Origin: Voacanga thouarsii
Lineage: Eukaryota; Streptophyta; Magnoliopsida; Gentianales; Apocynaceae
Assembly (NCBI GenBank): GCA_026120185.1
Contig: JANUWF010001821.1
Location: forward strand, 1,116,001-1,180,000
Length of the DNA stretch: 64,000 nucleotides
Reading direction: 5' to 3'
The notes under the pieces were generated by a model that saw nothing but the letters and a program-made list of their open reading frames with translations, was not told the DNA's origin and searched no databases. The position numbers and the translations under genes were made by a program. Within the stretch, counting starts at the first letter, position 1. Each line of letters begins with the position of its first letter. Below, piece after piece: positions 23,865 to 35,642 of the stretch.

Positions 23865-25270
23865 CGAATTAGATACTTAATTATTTCTTTAAAAAATATT
23901 TAATTATAATCACCCAAAGTTTATGAATATGCGTACCCATGTTTTGCAAGCTATGCTTCTTCAAGTTATAATTCTAAAAAATGTGAAGGTCAATGTACTC
24001 ACAAATAGGCACAAAGTATCAGCTCCAAAATATCAATTATCTACAATTTACAATAATAATTGATGGTAAATTACCTGCAAAAACATGTTTAAATATGGAC
24101 TGATGGCATTATCATAGTATTAAATTAATTGATGGCATTGTCAAATGTTTAGGGCTTGTTTGATAAAATTAAAATTTAAAAATTGAAGTCTAAATATTTA
24201 AATACTGAATTTTTGAAATTTAAAGTTTGAAAACTGAATTTAAAATTTAAAGTATGAATTAATGATAATTTATTTTTATATTATATTTTATTATAATTTA
24301 AATTACTATAAAATAATATTAATAATTAAATAAATATTTAATATATTTAAATTTTAAACTTAAATAACTTTTAATTTATTTAAAATTTATAATATAATTT
24401 TAAATACATCTTAATTATTAATCAATAAAATAATAAAAATATTATTAAATATATAATTAAATAAATATTTAATATTAATAATTATTAAATATATTTAATA
24501 AAATAAATATTTAATTGACTCAGTTTTAAGTGTTAAGTTAATTATCAAAAGAGGTGATTAGAAGAATCCAACGGCCAAACGCTTAGAGTGGATTCACGAA
24601 ACACACAAAGGTGGATGTTGACTTGGCCAAAGTGCAACCAATCCGATCACCACTGTCATTGTTCAACTTGTTTGATATCCATCATATCCTTTTGGTCTTT
24701 TTATTTTTATTTATTTTATTTTATTTTGTTGCTTTTTCCTTTTATTTGGTGTAAAACCCGTCCGTTGACCTCAAAGCTACTCTAGGCAACTTGACAAGTT
24801 GTCATGGCTTCAAATATCTTTGAAGGCCCTCCAGGAATTAGTTTCTTTTATTTTTTATTTTTTAAATACAAGATAAAATATAAATTAAAATTAAATTAAA
24901 TTATTTATTTAATAAAAAAGATTTGGAAGTTTTTTTTTTTTTTAACGAATTGAGTTAACACCTTATTAGCTTTTTGTTTGCTTTAATTAATTAGATTATG
25001 TAATAAAAGCCTTCAATCACTCTGGACAAAATTAAGTTGATATATTTTAAAACATAAATTACCATTAGACAGTGACATCTTGTTAAAAAAAATTAAGGTT
25101 TGTACATCATAATTAAATATATTTTTTGAATAATAACTATACGTGAATGATAAAAGGACCAATATCTACCCTTAAATCAATTTCTTTTTCTATTTTATGG
25201 AAAGTGTTTGTTTGTTTTTTTCCTTTGTGAGTAAATGAAATATAATGATTGCGTACCCTATGTGTCCGAC
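23561..25270. other. AT-rich intergenic DNA, possible MITE at about 24150-24550
   Basis: Contains a (TA)n run at 23830-23859. A stretch of extreme AT richness begins GGGCTTGTTTGATAAAATTAA and ends with sequence whose reverse complement reads CCTCTTTTGATAATTAAC. The ends are only loosely inverted and no clear target duplication was found, so a hAT-type MITE is only a possibility. No gene seen. Confidence 0.4.
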
Positions 25271-27444
25271 GGCCAATGTACGTAACAGACTCCATAAAAA
25301 CAGTGGATAGCAGAACACGGTTTTGTCAAGCCTCAAGACAACATTGCTACTTGCTAGTGTAAATCTGACTGTAGAAAGAATATACCCATTGAAAAGGGCC
25401 AGGGAGCTACCCAAATGCACCAATTGCAAAGGGAAGGGAGGTCGTCTTCTTTACTCTCTTTCTATTATTCCTTACCTTCCCTTAAAAATGAAAAAAAAGG
25501 GGGAAAACCCCATTCATTGAAACCGATTCAAGTTTTGTTTATTGGGTTTGACCCCGTTAGTCCTCTGATTGCTCTGCCGCATAGAGGAGGTATCTTTGCC
25601 TTGGTACTGATTTAATCTGTATTTTCGAAAGAAAATTTGTTTATGGGTTGTGCTTGAATTGAGTTTTTTGTGGTGATTGAGTTTTTTGTGGTTCATGGTC
25701 CTTGTACATGGATGTCCAGAATAAGCCCTTTGAAGAGTTTAGGGTTTTTCTTTGTTTCTTTTGATTTTGGGGATTTTATTACGCAGAAATTATAAGCAAA
25801 ATGGGTTCTTTGAATTATGTAGTTTTCCTTTTAAAGGATTTAGTAAGCAGAATGGGTTCTTGCGACAACATTTCTATATGGAGAGAATTGAAATTAATTG
25901 GAACTTTAGTTAATTTTGATACGAGTTCCTTTTCCCCCTTGGATATAGGTAATAAGTCTTATTTCTATAAAGATATTAGTGCAGTTGCTTTTGGTTCATT
26001 GAGATCAATTTCCGGGAGATTAACTTGTGTCACCTGTTCCAAAATCATCCTAATTGAATATTTTCATTTTTCATAGTGTTTCTTACTACCTTTTATAATG
26101 TGCGAGTAGATTTCAGTCCGATCAAGTTAAAATAAAAAGCCTCTTGAAAAGTGATTATTCACTACATCTAGATGGAGGAATGTCAGTGGTGATTTCTCTC
26201 TTTTGTAGCTGTATTAGTTGGATGGTGTATTCTTTTGGCATAGAGAAATTTGCTTTGTTTGGTGAAAGATTCATTTGGTTGTCTTGTAAATAATAGTTCT
26301 CTTAGTGGATGAATGTGGCAGCAGGTTTTTCTGTTTTAGGGGGAAAGAATATCAATCTTGCCCTATCACTTGGGGTCTTAGTCTTGCCCCATCACTTGTC
26401 TTAATTTGTAACAGATATTGATCTGCTCCCCCACCAACAACCAAAAAAAAAAAAAAAAACATCTTTTACTAATTTCACCAGGATCATAGTGTTTTTACAA
26501 ATGTTAAGGAAGAAATTTTGATGTTAAAGTAGGACTGGAATTTATGCCATGTTTTATGCAAGTTTCAGTGTAATGTTGTTCTCAGAACTTTTTCCCTTTA
26601 TGCTGTTATGCTTTTCAGTTCATCTTGAAAGGAGTAGTTTTGTTTTTTCCTATTCGGCCGTTCATAGAGAAGTAGAAAGATGTGATGTTATAAAAATTAG
26701 ATTACACAATTTACCATTTCATTTAAAAGATTTTTGTTTTCTTTGTATTTTAATTTAGCTTTTGTGGTTAAAGTCAGCATTCTGAGAATTTTCCTTTCAT
26801 AGTTCTAATTTTATGCCTGTTTCTCTAAGTCACTCAATTGGAAAATATTTTTTAGGCCTTGTTCTCCCCATGCCCATTATTTTATTTCTGCAAAATAAAT
26901 GTGAAGACTTTGCCTTTCTTCTGCAAAAGCTGTTAACTGTTGATGAATGAAGTAAAGAAAGGCTAAATAGATGAAGATTGTTAGTTGAATACAAGCCTTT
27001 GATCTCAACTAGTATCCAATAGTGAATAACAAATGCTATCGGTAAACTATGCCATTTTTTTTTTCTTTTTTGGCATTTGTCTCTTGCTGTATGTCTGGTG
27101 CATAGAATGCATTTCTTTGTTTGATCCATTAATATTTCTAATAATAAAGCATTCTCTAATGTGGTATCATATTGTATTGCAGGAAGGTTTTCCTAGGCAA
27201 TTTCTATTATTTGCTGATACCTCAAAGTTGTGGGTTCAACTCAACTCACTGTCAACAAGCTTTATCTAGCAACATGCTGGTCATTGTATAATTCAGTGCA
27301 ACGACTGGTGATTAGGGAGTAGTAGGTGTGATGGGGTCAAATGACATACTAGGAATAACATTCTGCTGATGTGCCACTACTCTTTAATGCTTCCATTAAA
27401 TTATTTTTTTGGTGGGATGAAATTATAGCATACACACTACCAAA
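25271..27444 (+). other. probable promoter and 5' leader of the ZIP gene, with an intron
   Basis: A CCAAT box (25272) and an AT-rich CATAAAAA (25291) suggest a transcription start near 25.32 kb. A candidate donor, GAGGAGGTATCTTT near 25589, and a candidate acceptor, ATTGTATTGCAG ending near 27182, would give a leader intron of about 1.6 kb. The last leader segment (27183-27444) holds several short upstream ORFs: 27274-27291, 27331-27369, 27341-27352 and 27369-27428. The splice sites are by eye and need transcript data. The 25801-26076 ORF lies in the presumed intron. Confidence 0.45.
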
Positions 27445-30400
27445 ATGGCATTTAGATTCCAAAATCTCTTGTTACTTCTGCTATTTATAGCTGTTTTCAG
27501 TAGTTTTATTATGGTAGATTCTCAAGAAGGAAATGCTCAGAATATAATAACTGCTCCACTGAGGAATAAGGATAGTAGTGTCATTGATGGGTCGGGTATA
27601 GAGCATGTTGTGGGTTCTGATGAACCTAAAATTAGAGCGGGGGAGTGGAAGGGTAACAGCAATGGGGTCTCAGTTTCAACAGTTGCCATTTTCACATTGT
27701 TAATGGCTGCTGCTACTGGTTTAGGTGCTCTTCCCTTCTTTTTTGTGGAGTTAGATCCCCAATGGTCAGGGATATGCAATGGAATGGCTGCCGGAGTGAT
27801 GTTAGCTGCCAGTTTTGACCTTGTTCAAGAAGGACAGGATCATGGGAGTGGTAGTTGGGTTGTGATTGGCATTTTGGCTGGTGGGGTTTTCATTTGGCTT
27901 TGTAAGCAGGTAATAATTCTTGTTTCTCTTACTTTTTTCTACCTGCAAAATGCAAGTGTTTTTGCTTAACTGTTAAGGGATCTGAGAATTGTCATTCTCC
28001 TGTTAAAAAGTCATGTTGTACTGCTCATGTAATTGACTAGGGTTGATGCCTAATTCCCTCCTTGCTCCAGGAAGCACAATTATGTTGGATCATCCCCTTT
28101 TTATATGTGTCTTGATGGATTGCTGGACTTTTTAATTGATGTTTCCTGGGGTTTAAACTGGATTTGTTTGTAAATACTTCCTACGTCTCAACTAAATTGA
28201 TCCACTTACTATTTTATTTTAGGCTGTTTCAAAAAAATTGACACTTTCCTTTAAAGAAAAGTTTTTACTATATAATTTATTATAAAATAATCAATATACC
28301 CACATATATTATTTTTATATACTTAGATTTGACATAAAATATCGTCAGACTCACATGTTTTCTACTTTTATTATACTATATTATACTCTATTATTATTAT
28401 TATTATATTCCAACTTTTACTTTGCATAAAATCTCGTGTTAAGACAACAACTATCAATTTTAATGGGACAGAGGCGGTATACAATTTAATAGGTTTCAAT
28501 CTTTTTGATGCAGAATGAATTTTTGAGCTATCTGTTATATAATTATACAATTGGTGCAAGTAATATGTACATGTGGTAAAGAATTGTTGTCACACTTTAA
28601 GTTCTGAAATGTATGAGAGGGGTATTTAGTTATTGATACATTACTCATCTCTTGCATGTCTAGTTTTTTTAACGTTCATCACACAGTGTTAAGATATATT
28701 ACTGATTGTTTCCTTTCCCTAATTTTGTGGTCTTTCCAATTTTGTATTGCATCTTTCCAGTTTGTCATTGTGTCTTTAATGACACCTGAAACTTTGATAT
28801 CGGATGCATTCATCTGTATGCATGAATATATGGATTCACTGTCTATTGGCAATACACCACTGTGCCCACTCCAACATCTGATTTGGTTGCCTTTCCAGCT
28901 CCATTTTCTTTTACAAACAGCTACGGTGGGGTTTTTATTCTTAAACAGAAGATGTCTCACGAGGTTATTTATAATTTGGAAGCATAATAATGTGGAACTC
29001 AAACTCTTGACCTAATCATTTACAATGCAAAATCACTTTGAAATAAATTTACAAGGCGGACACTTTCTGTGTCTTGCTTCTAAAGTATTGTTTTGGAATC
29101 ATGTAGCTTTTAGGAAATAATTAAACAAATTGTTGTTATCATCACTTTGTTGGTGTCTCTTTGGTTGCTAGCCATCATTCTAATAGCTTTTACAATGATC
29201 AGTTTCTTGAGCAATATGGCGAAATGAGTATGCTGGACATCAAAGGAGCAGACGCAGCTAAAGCCATTCTTGTCGTTGGAATTATGACTCTTCATTCTTT
29301 TGGGGAAGGCTCTGGCGTTGGAGTATCCTTTGCTGGATCCAAAGGACTACCTCAGGGGATTTTGGTAACTTTGGCCATTGCAGTGCATAATATTCCTGAA
29401 GGATTAGCTGTGAGTATGGTGCTTGCATCAAGAGGAGTCTCTCCCCAAAATGCTATGTTATGGAGTATTATTACATCACTGCCACAGGTTATTCTTTAGA
29501 AGTATTGATTGACTTTTGTTGTCTAATGAGTGAATGTTAAATAATCTAATAAGCCTGCTATAGATGTTAGAAACCTTTTATTATGTGAGACAACATGCTA
29601 AATTTCATCAGTAACTGGAGATTGTTGCTTTGGGGATTTAAGATAATTCTCCCTTTTTCCTTGGTGCTTATTGACATTTTTTGCAGCCCATTGTAGCGGT
29701 GCCATCTTTTATATGTGCCGATGCATTTAACAAATTCCTGCCATTTGCTACTGGCTTTGCTGCTGGGTGTATGATCTGGATGGTTGTTGCAGAGGTCCTG
29801 CCAGATGCATTTAAGGTATTTCATTAGGTTCAAATTATTTCCTCCCATCAACATTAGCATGATGTTTCTCTTTCTTCTGTCCCACTTGGTATTGAGCATG
29901 TTGCCTGGCGATGCTTGGCAAAATTCATCTAATCTAATAACCTCTCTCTCTTTGACCTGCTTGGATAAGTGTTTCTGTCCTCTGTTGCCGGGTCCCCCCC
30001 CCCCCCCCTCTCTCTCTCTCTCTCTCCTGAAATAGTTATCAAGATTGGGATATTACTTGGTATGTTACTTTGTCCTTACAAGGAGCACCTCTGATTATTT
30101 GCTTGCATATTCGATTATAAATTTTTCTTTCTTTGTATTTTAGGAGTCCTCTTCGGCCCATGTTGCATCAGCAGCTACTCTTTCTGTAGCGTTTATGGAA
30201 GCTCTCAGTGCTGTGTTTCAAAATTTCAGTGACAACTACAGGTGAGCTCAGCTTGCTCTCTTTATTTTTGTGTGTGAGTGCAGACAGATGTATGTGTACT
30301 AATATGTGGAAGATGAACGTATATTTTATTCTGACGTGGGCTAGGCAGATTGTATGTTGGGCTTATTCCCATTGCCTTTTGGCTTAATAAGTGCTTATTG

Positions 30401-32366
30401 AAAAGTTATTTGAAAATTTTGTAGCATTTCTAATGCGAACATAATAAACAAAAGCAGTTTTGACAAAGTAACTCCAGGGTTACTTTAAATATTTTTTTTA
30501 GATTTTAAAAGCTAGAATGAGATTTAGAGAAGCTAATTGGGACAGCTCTAACCAACATTTAGCTTTAGAAAAGCAAAAAAACAGCTTATTTTAAGTGGTT
30601 GAGGACAGACCCATGAAAGGTCTTAATATTACATTTTCATGGGATTAAAGCGCTGTACCGGGTAGTTTTTCGAAAAGTTTATGCCTTGGGTAGTGTTAAT
30701 TTGTTACTTTAGACCTCTGATAAAAAGGTACTGTGCTCCAATTGACTTTGTGGGTCAATTTAATCAGCTGTGGGGAGTATTTACTGCTATTTGCTGAACT
30801 CATTAGTAGTGCACTAGAATTTGGTCTTAGAAGGACACTGTATAGCAATATAGTGGTTACAAATATTAGCTGGTATTGTCTTTGAAATATCAACATAAGA
30901 AAAATTAGCTACTACATGGATTCCTATTGTTTTCTGGACGTAGACATAGACTAGTATGAATACACAAAAATTTAGAAGAGCATATAACTATATGCAATTT
31001 ACTGCCCTTAATAATTAAAATTAAGGAGGTTAGTGGTGAGACCCTTATGTTAGTAGACTCATAACCTTTAAATGGAAGAGGTCAGTGAAGGAAGTTCAGT
31101 TGGAAAATATGTTTATTTTAGGGAAGTGGACTTTCATTTTGGGACAACTCAAAATAGAAATGTGGACATTGAATTTGGGATGGAGGGAGTATTAAAATTG
31201 ACCTTTTGCAGATCAGTCTGTTAGTATGTTTGAAAAGAAAACGTGCACATATGAGGTGGTTAACTATTTGTTGAATTGAAAATGGTGACAGAAGACAGGA
31301 TATGTGAAATATAATATGATCGGAGAACTTGATTTTGGTAGTTTAAGTAAAAAAGGTCAAAAGTTAGCATTGCTACAGATGCAATATTGCTCGTTCTTCT
31401 GTCTAATCTGATGTAAATCAATTACAAATAATCAAATACCATCCTAGAGCGAAAAGTCCGAATTTTGCAATTGATCAACCACCTTGAGCAATCAGTCATA
31501 TATTGTTGCTTGTGATCTCCATTGTTGTAATATTAAGTTCTTTATTCTCCAGTTCTGAGGATGCCTCTGGCTTCTTTGTCTCACTGCTCTTTGGGCTTGG
31601 TCCGTTGCTTGGTGGACTTGCTCTTGTAGCATTTGCTATTGCTTTTCATCTGCAGCATGCTCTCCTAACTGGGGTAGCCTCTGGTGTTGCCTTTGTCCTT
31701 GGTGCCTGGCGGCCACTTCAACTAGTACTGTCTTCGAAAATGGAGTTTTTCCCCCTTGTGTTGCTGCTTCTGGTGGGATTTGCATTTGTGCATATTTCAA
31801 CTTCTAATGCATTGAAGCTTGGAAGACGCAAGCGCACGTCAGGAGACACGTTAACCTCTGTATCTAGTTTTCAACTGAGTGCTCTCACTCTCCAGTCAAT
31901 CTTGTGTTGTGTAGCTATTGCCCTTCATGCTCTACCTGAGGGGCTCGCATTAGGAGTCGCTGCACCTAAAGCCTATGGCCTTGGTAGGCACATGGTTCTT
32001 CCTGTCTCCCTACATGGTCTCCCTCGAGGTGCAGCTGTTGCTAGCTGCATTTTTGGGGCAACTGACAGCTGGCATGGTTCCCTTCTCGCTTCTGCACTTA
32101 TCGGGTTTGTTGGTCCATTGTCTGCTATTGCAGCAATACTTGCGGGAATCGACTATCGGGGTCTGGATCACTTAATGGTGCTTGCATGTGGGGGATTGCT
32201 GCCGTGTTTTGGGAGCATTGTAAAGAGGGCAGTGAAATTGGACAAGAAGAGGAGCATTTCTGGAATGGTAATGGGGATGGGGTTTGCTAGCATATGCCTA
32301 ACTTTCACTAAGCTGGTTTGTTTGCATACACCTTACTGCAATTCTGCACCAGAGGCTGTGAGATGA
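27445..32366 (+). CDS. ZIP-family metal (zinc) transporter, At3g08650 type, five coding exons
   Basis: Exons: 27445-27909, 29203-29487, 29687-29815, 30144-30241 and 31553-32366. All junctions are GT...AG and in frame, giving 596 residues. Residues 1-26 form a signal peptide or anchor (FQNLLLLLLFIAVFSSFIMV). About residue 70 onward is a multi-pass membrane protein. ZIP motifs are HSFGEGSGVGVSFAG (186-200) and HNIPEGLAVSMVLAS (217-231), whose His/Glu residues form the metal site in the family. A second HALPEGLALGVA (451-462) and a basic loop RRKRT (417-421) follow, and the end is TPYCNSAPEAVR. It resembles the Arabidopsis protein annotated putative zinc transporter At3g08650 over its whole length. 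Metal, direction and membrane are not shown by sequence. Exon 2 was set at TTTCTTGAGCAA because the frame and family sequence continue there from WLCKQ. No damage seen. Confidence 0.93.
28177..28477. mobile_element. Stowaway-like MITE in intron 1 of the ZIP gene
   Basis: The element is about 300 bp and AT-rich. It starts CTTCCTACGTCTCAAC and ends GGGACAGAGGCGG, whose reverse complement is CCGCCTCTGTCCC. It is flanked by TA on both sides (28175-28176 and 28478-28479). The ends fit the CTCCCTCYGT consensus of Stowaway (Tc1/mariner-derived) elements, with mutations. Confidence 0.75.
29994..30028. repeat. C tract followed by (TC)n in intron 3 of the ZIP gene
   Basis: A run of about 14 C is followed by about nine CT units. 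It is a plain microsatellite and likely variable between individuals. Confidence 0.9.
31177..31191. repeat. Stowaway-like terminus in intron 4 of the ZIP gene
   Basis: GGGATGGAGGGAGTA is the reverse complement of a Stowaway terminus (TACTCCCTCCATCCC). I could not find a matching opposite end, so it may be a truncated MITE. Confidence 0.4.
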
Positions 32367-32919
32367 TAATGCTTAAAAGTATTGTGTGTATATATATATG
32401 AACTCCATTGCAGTGATTTGAGAGACTCTGTAAACCCAAAATTAGATGTTTATCCGTAGCTTTCTGAGCAGATTTTGTTTGCAAAAGTTGATTGTAGCAC
32501 TCAAAAGAGAGCAAAGGATTATATCTTATTAATCTGAATTGCAATTTACACTATTCGCTTTTAATGAGTTGAGTTTAACATATGATAACAAAAAGCCTTT
32601 TGGTTTCTTCCTCGGCCCTCATTAGAATTTCACGATCACAGTTCAAGGCAATGGTTGGGGCGGGATTGTGTATTGGGTGGGTGGAGGATGTTAAGGGTTT
32701 TTTCTTTAGTAGTGTAGGGTCCATGGTTTAAAAGTGTAAAGTTCGAACCCATGAAGAAAATGCTAGCTTCCGGAACCATTTGAATTGGTGGTTTGAATCA
32801 GTTATGCATAGACTGATCAATTATTCAACTGACAGATGAAATTTTATAGGACTTTGGTTTTATTAAATTGGGAAGGCGGGGTGGTTTTGATCTCGAATAT
32901 TTTATCAAAAGTTATGAAT

Positions 32920-33270
32920 TGTTATAAAATTTGGGTAGTGTTAGAATAAAATTTATACACTACCCACTAAGAAAATTCTAATTATTTTTTGCACAAGAAT
33001 TTCTTTAAACTTCTCTTTTTTTTTTCCTCACAAATTTTTCACAATTCTTTCACAAAATGATGGTGTATTTCAAGCTTAAAGAATAACCCTATTCATAGAG
33101 CTCTTAATTAGTGGAATACATCATCTTCCACTAATTTTAATTAGTGGTGTCTTCACTAAATAGTGGACATCCATAAAAATTCATAATTAGTGGAGCTTTA
33201 TCTAATTCCCTAATAGTTCACATAAATTCATAATTAGTGGAGCTTCCACTAATTCAACATATTTACAACA
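32920..33270 (-). repeat. 3' LTR of the 5.2-kb copia element
   Basis: A 351-bp copy, with short repeats of TTAGTGGAGCTT and CATAATTAGTGG inside. It pairs with 37770-38140. Confidence 0.88.
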
Positions 33271-33622
33271 CTCCCTATTGGATATTCATCCATTACATAA
33301 AGAATATGTCTCGTTAAAATTTTACTAGATAAAAACCTAGTGGGAAAAAAAATCTAGTGAAGGAAAAAAAAGTACACTATTTTATATGTTTATTTATTAC
33401 CCCCCCTGATTAGATGATTCTTTTGAATCGACGCATACCAATTTTATATCTCAACTTCTCAAATGTTACTGTCGGTAAAGTCTTTCTGAAAAGATTTGCG
33501 AGGTTGTCACATGACCGAATTTGTAGCACATCAATTTCACCTTTCTTTTGAAGTTCATGAGTAAAGAAGAATTTTGGTGAAATATGTTTTTTCTAATCTC
33601 CTTTAATATATCCTCCTCGTAT

Positions 33623-35290
33623 TTAAGTTATGCAAACTGCATTGTCTTCATAAAGAGGAGTTGGAATATATCTGATAGATGACAATCCACAACTTTCTCG
33701 AATATCATGAATTATTGATCGTAACCATACACATTTTCTACTTGCTTCATGAATGTCTATACTTTCAGCATGATTTGAAGGAGTAGTTGCTTGGAGATAT
33801 CGAATGACTTGTTTAATTCCATTCCAATGTCGTCGTATTGGTGAAGAACTAAATCTTGCTAATAAATTAACAGCAAAGGTAATATTAGGTCGTGTATTGT
33901 TAGTAAAATATATCATTGTATCAATTGCACTGAGATATGGTACTTCAGGATCAAGAAGTTCTTCATCCTCGTCTTGAGGTTGGAAAAGATCTTTATTCAC
34001 ATATAATGACCGGACGATCATTGGAATACTCAATGGATACGCTTTGTTCATGAAAATCCTTTTTAAAACTTTTGTTGTATATGTTGATTGATGAAACTTG
34101 CCAAATGTTCAATTTGTAAACCAAGACAAAATATAATTTTACCAATATTCTTGATGTCGAATAATCAATTGTTTCTTAGAACTCTTCAGGAGTTCCAATA
34201 ACATTAATATCATCAACATATATCACAAATTTAGAACCAAATTTCTTAATAAAAACATATGGACATAGTTGGTCATTTTTAAATATCGCTTTCAAATATT
34301 CACTAAGACGATTGAACCATATGAGCCCAGATTGCTTCAAGCCATATAATGATTTTTACAACTTGATGGAGTAATTTTCACGAGGATAATGTTTATATGC
34401 TTCAGGCATGCGAAATCCTTTAGGGATTTTCATGTAAACATCATTTTCTAAATTTTTATACAAGTAAGTAGTGACAACATCTAATAGGCGCATATATATC
34501 TTTTCATATCTGCCAAATTAATAAAATATCGGAGTGTAATGATATCAACAATAGGAGAATAAGTTTCATCATAATCCATACCTGGTCTTTATGAAAAACC
34601 TTAGACTACTAACCGTGCTTTATATCGTACGATTTCATTATTTTTATTGTGCTTTCGCACAAATATCCATTTGTAGCCAACAGGTTTTACACCTTCCGGT
34701 GTTCGGACTACAGGTTCGAAGACTTCACGTTGTGTCAGTGCATTTAACTCTAATTAAATCGCGTCTTTCTATTGTAGCCAATCTTTTTTGTGCCGACATT
34801 CATCAACTGATATTGGTTCAGGATTATCATTATCCTGTATAACATCAAGAGATATATTATATGCAAACATATTATCAATAATTGTTTCTATCCAATTCCA
34901 ACTTCTATCGGAAGTGGTATAATTGATAGAAATTTCAGTGTTACTTTCATTAACTTCTGGTTCTTTGTCATCAGTTTTCTCTTAGTCTTTATCATTTTTT
35001 TTCTTCAATATGATTATCTGGATCATTTAATCCTCTCTTCTTTCGAGGACCAAGAGGTCGGCCATGCTTCTGGCATGTTTTTGGCTCAGTAGCTATAGGT
35101 ATAACTTTTGTTCTGCTGGAACTTCAATTCGAATAGGAGCATTTATAACTGGAATATGCGATTTTGTTACTCTTCTGAAGTCAACAAAAGCGTCTGGCAT
35201 TTGATTCGCAATGCTTTACAAATGAATTATCTTTTCAAGTTCACACGCACTTGTACGTGAATCAAGATAATTTAATGATGTTGTCTAATC
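33623..35290 (-). pseudogene. copia pol remnant: pre-RT linker, reverse transcriptase, RNase H
   Basis: On the minus strand, conserved copia text is scattered over several frames. First is a linker with YLDSRTSACELE near 35270 and SIANQMPDAF near 35200, then the RT catalytic motif VIYVDDI near 34215. The longest open piece (34051-33623) has VPYLSAIDTMIYFTNNTRPNI, ARFSSSPIRRHWNGIKQVIR and the RNase H tail RKCVWLRSII and LYEDNAVCI. The segment after GIKQVIRYLQATTP jumps to SNHAESIDIHEAS, so part of RNase H is deleted. Stops and frameshifts make it non-functional. Confidence 0.85.
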
Positions 35291-35295
35291 AAGAT

Positions 35296-35530
35296 CTTTC
35301 TTATACTGTTTCTGTTCTTCCCCTAATTTAGGGAATAATGATTTCACAAGAGAATAAGGGGAAAGAAAAAGAAATGTAAGAATATGATAACAAGTAGGAA
35401 ATGTCAAGAAATCTATTATAAAAATCTTTCTTTTTTTCACTCTTCCCGGTTCCATTTTTTCCCCTTTCTCCTTGTCTTTTCTTCTTTTTCGTCCCTCCAC
35501 CTATCATCTACCTCTTCTTCTTCCTCGTAC

Positions 35531-35574
<44 letters not shown>

Positions 35575-35642
35575 GTATCGATATATATCTCAATCATCAG
35601 TCATTAGTAAATATCAAAAAAATAAAAAACCTCAAAGTAAAT
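35296..35642 (+). other. upstream flank carried with the RWP-RK pseudogene
   Basis: Pyrimidine-rich sequence from about 35420 to 35530, then a (TA)n/(GTAT)n run (35532-35580), then AT-rich DNA to the ATG at 35643. It has no similarity to copia coding sequence and probably came with the captured gene as its promoter or leader. The left junction with copia sequence is near 35290. Confidence 0.5.

Noticed and set aside
24150..24550. A definite hAT-type MITE
   Set aside because: The ends are only loosely inverted and no target duplication was found; left as a possibility.
27445..27969. Reading exon 1 of the ZIP gene as a complete 174-residue protein
   Set aside because: The coding similarity stops at a GT donor at 27910 and resumes in frame at 29203; the residues after WLCKQ are intron.
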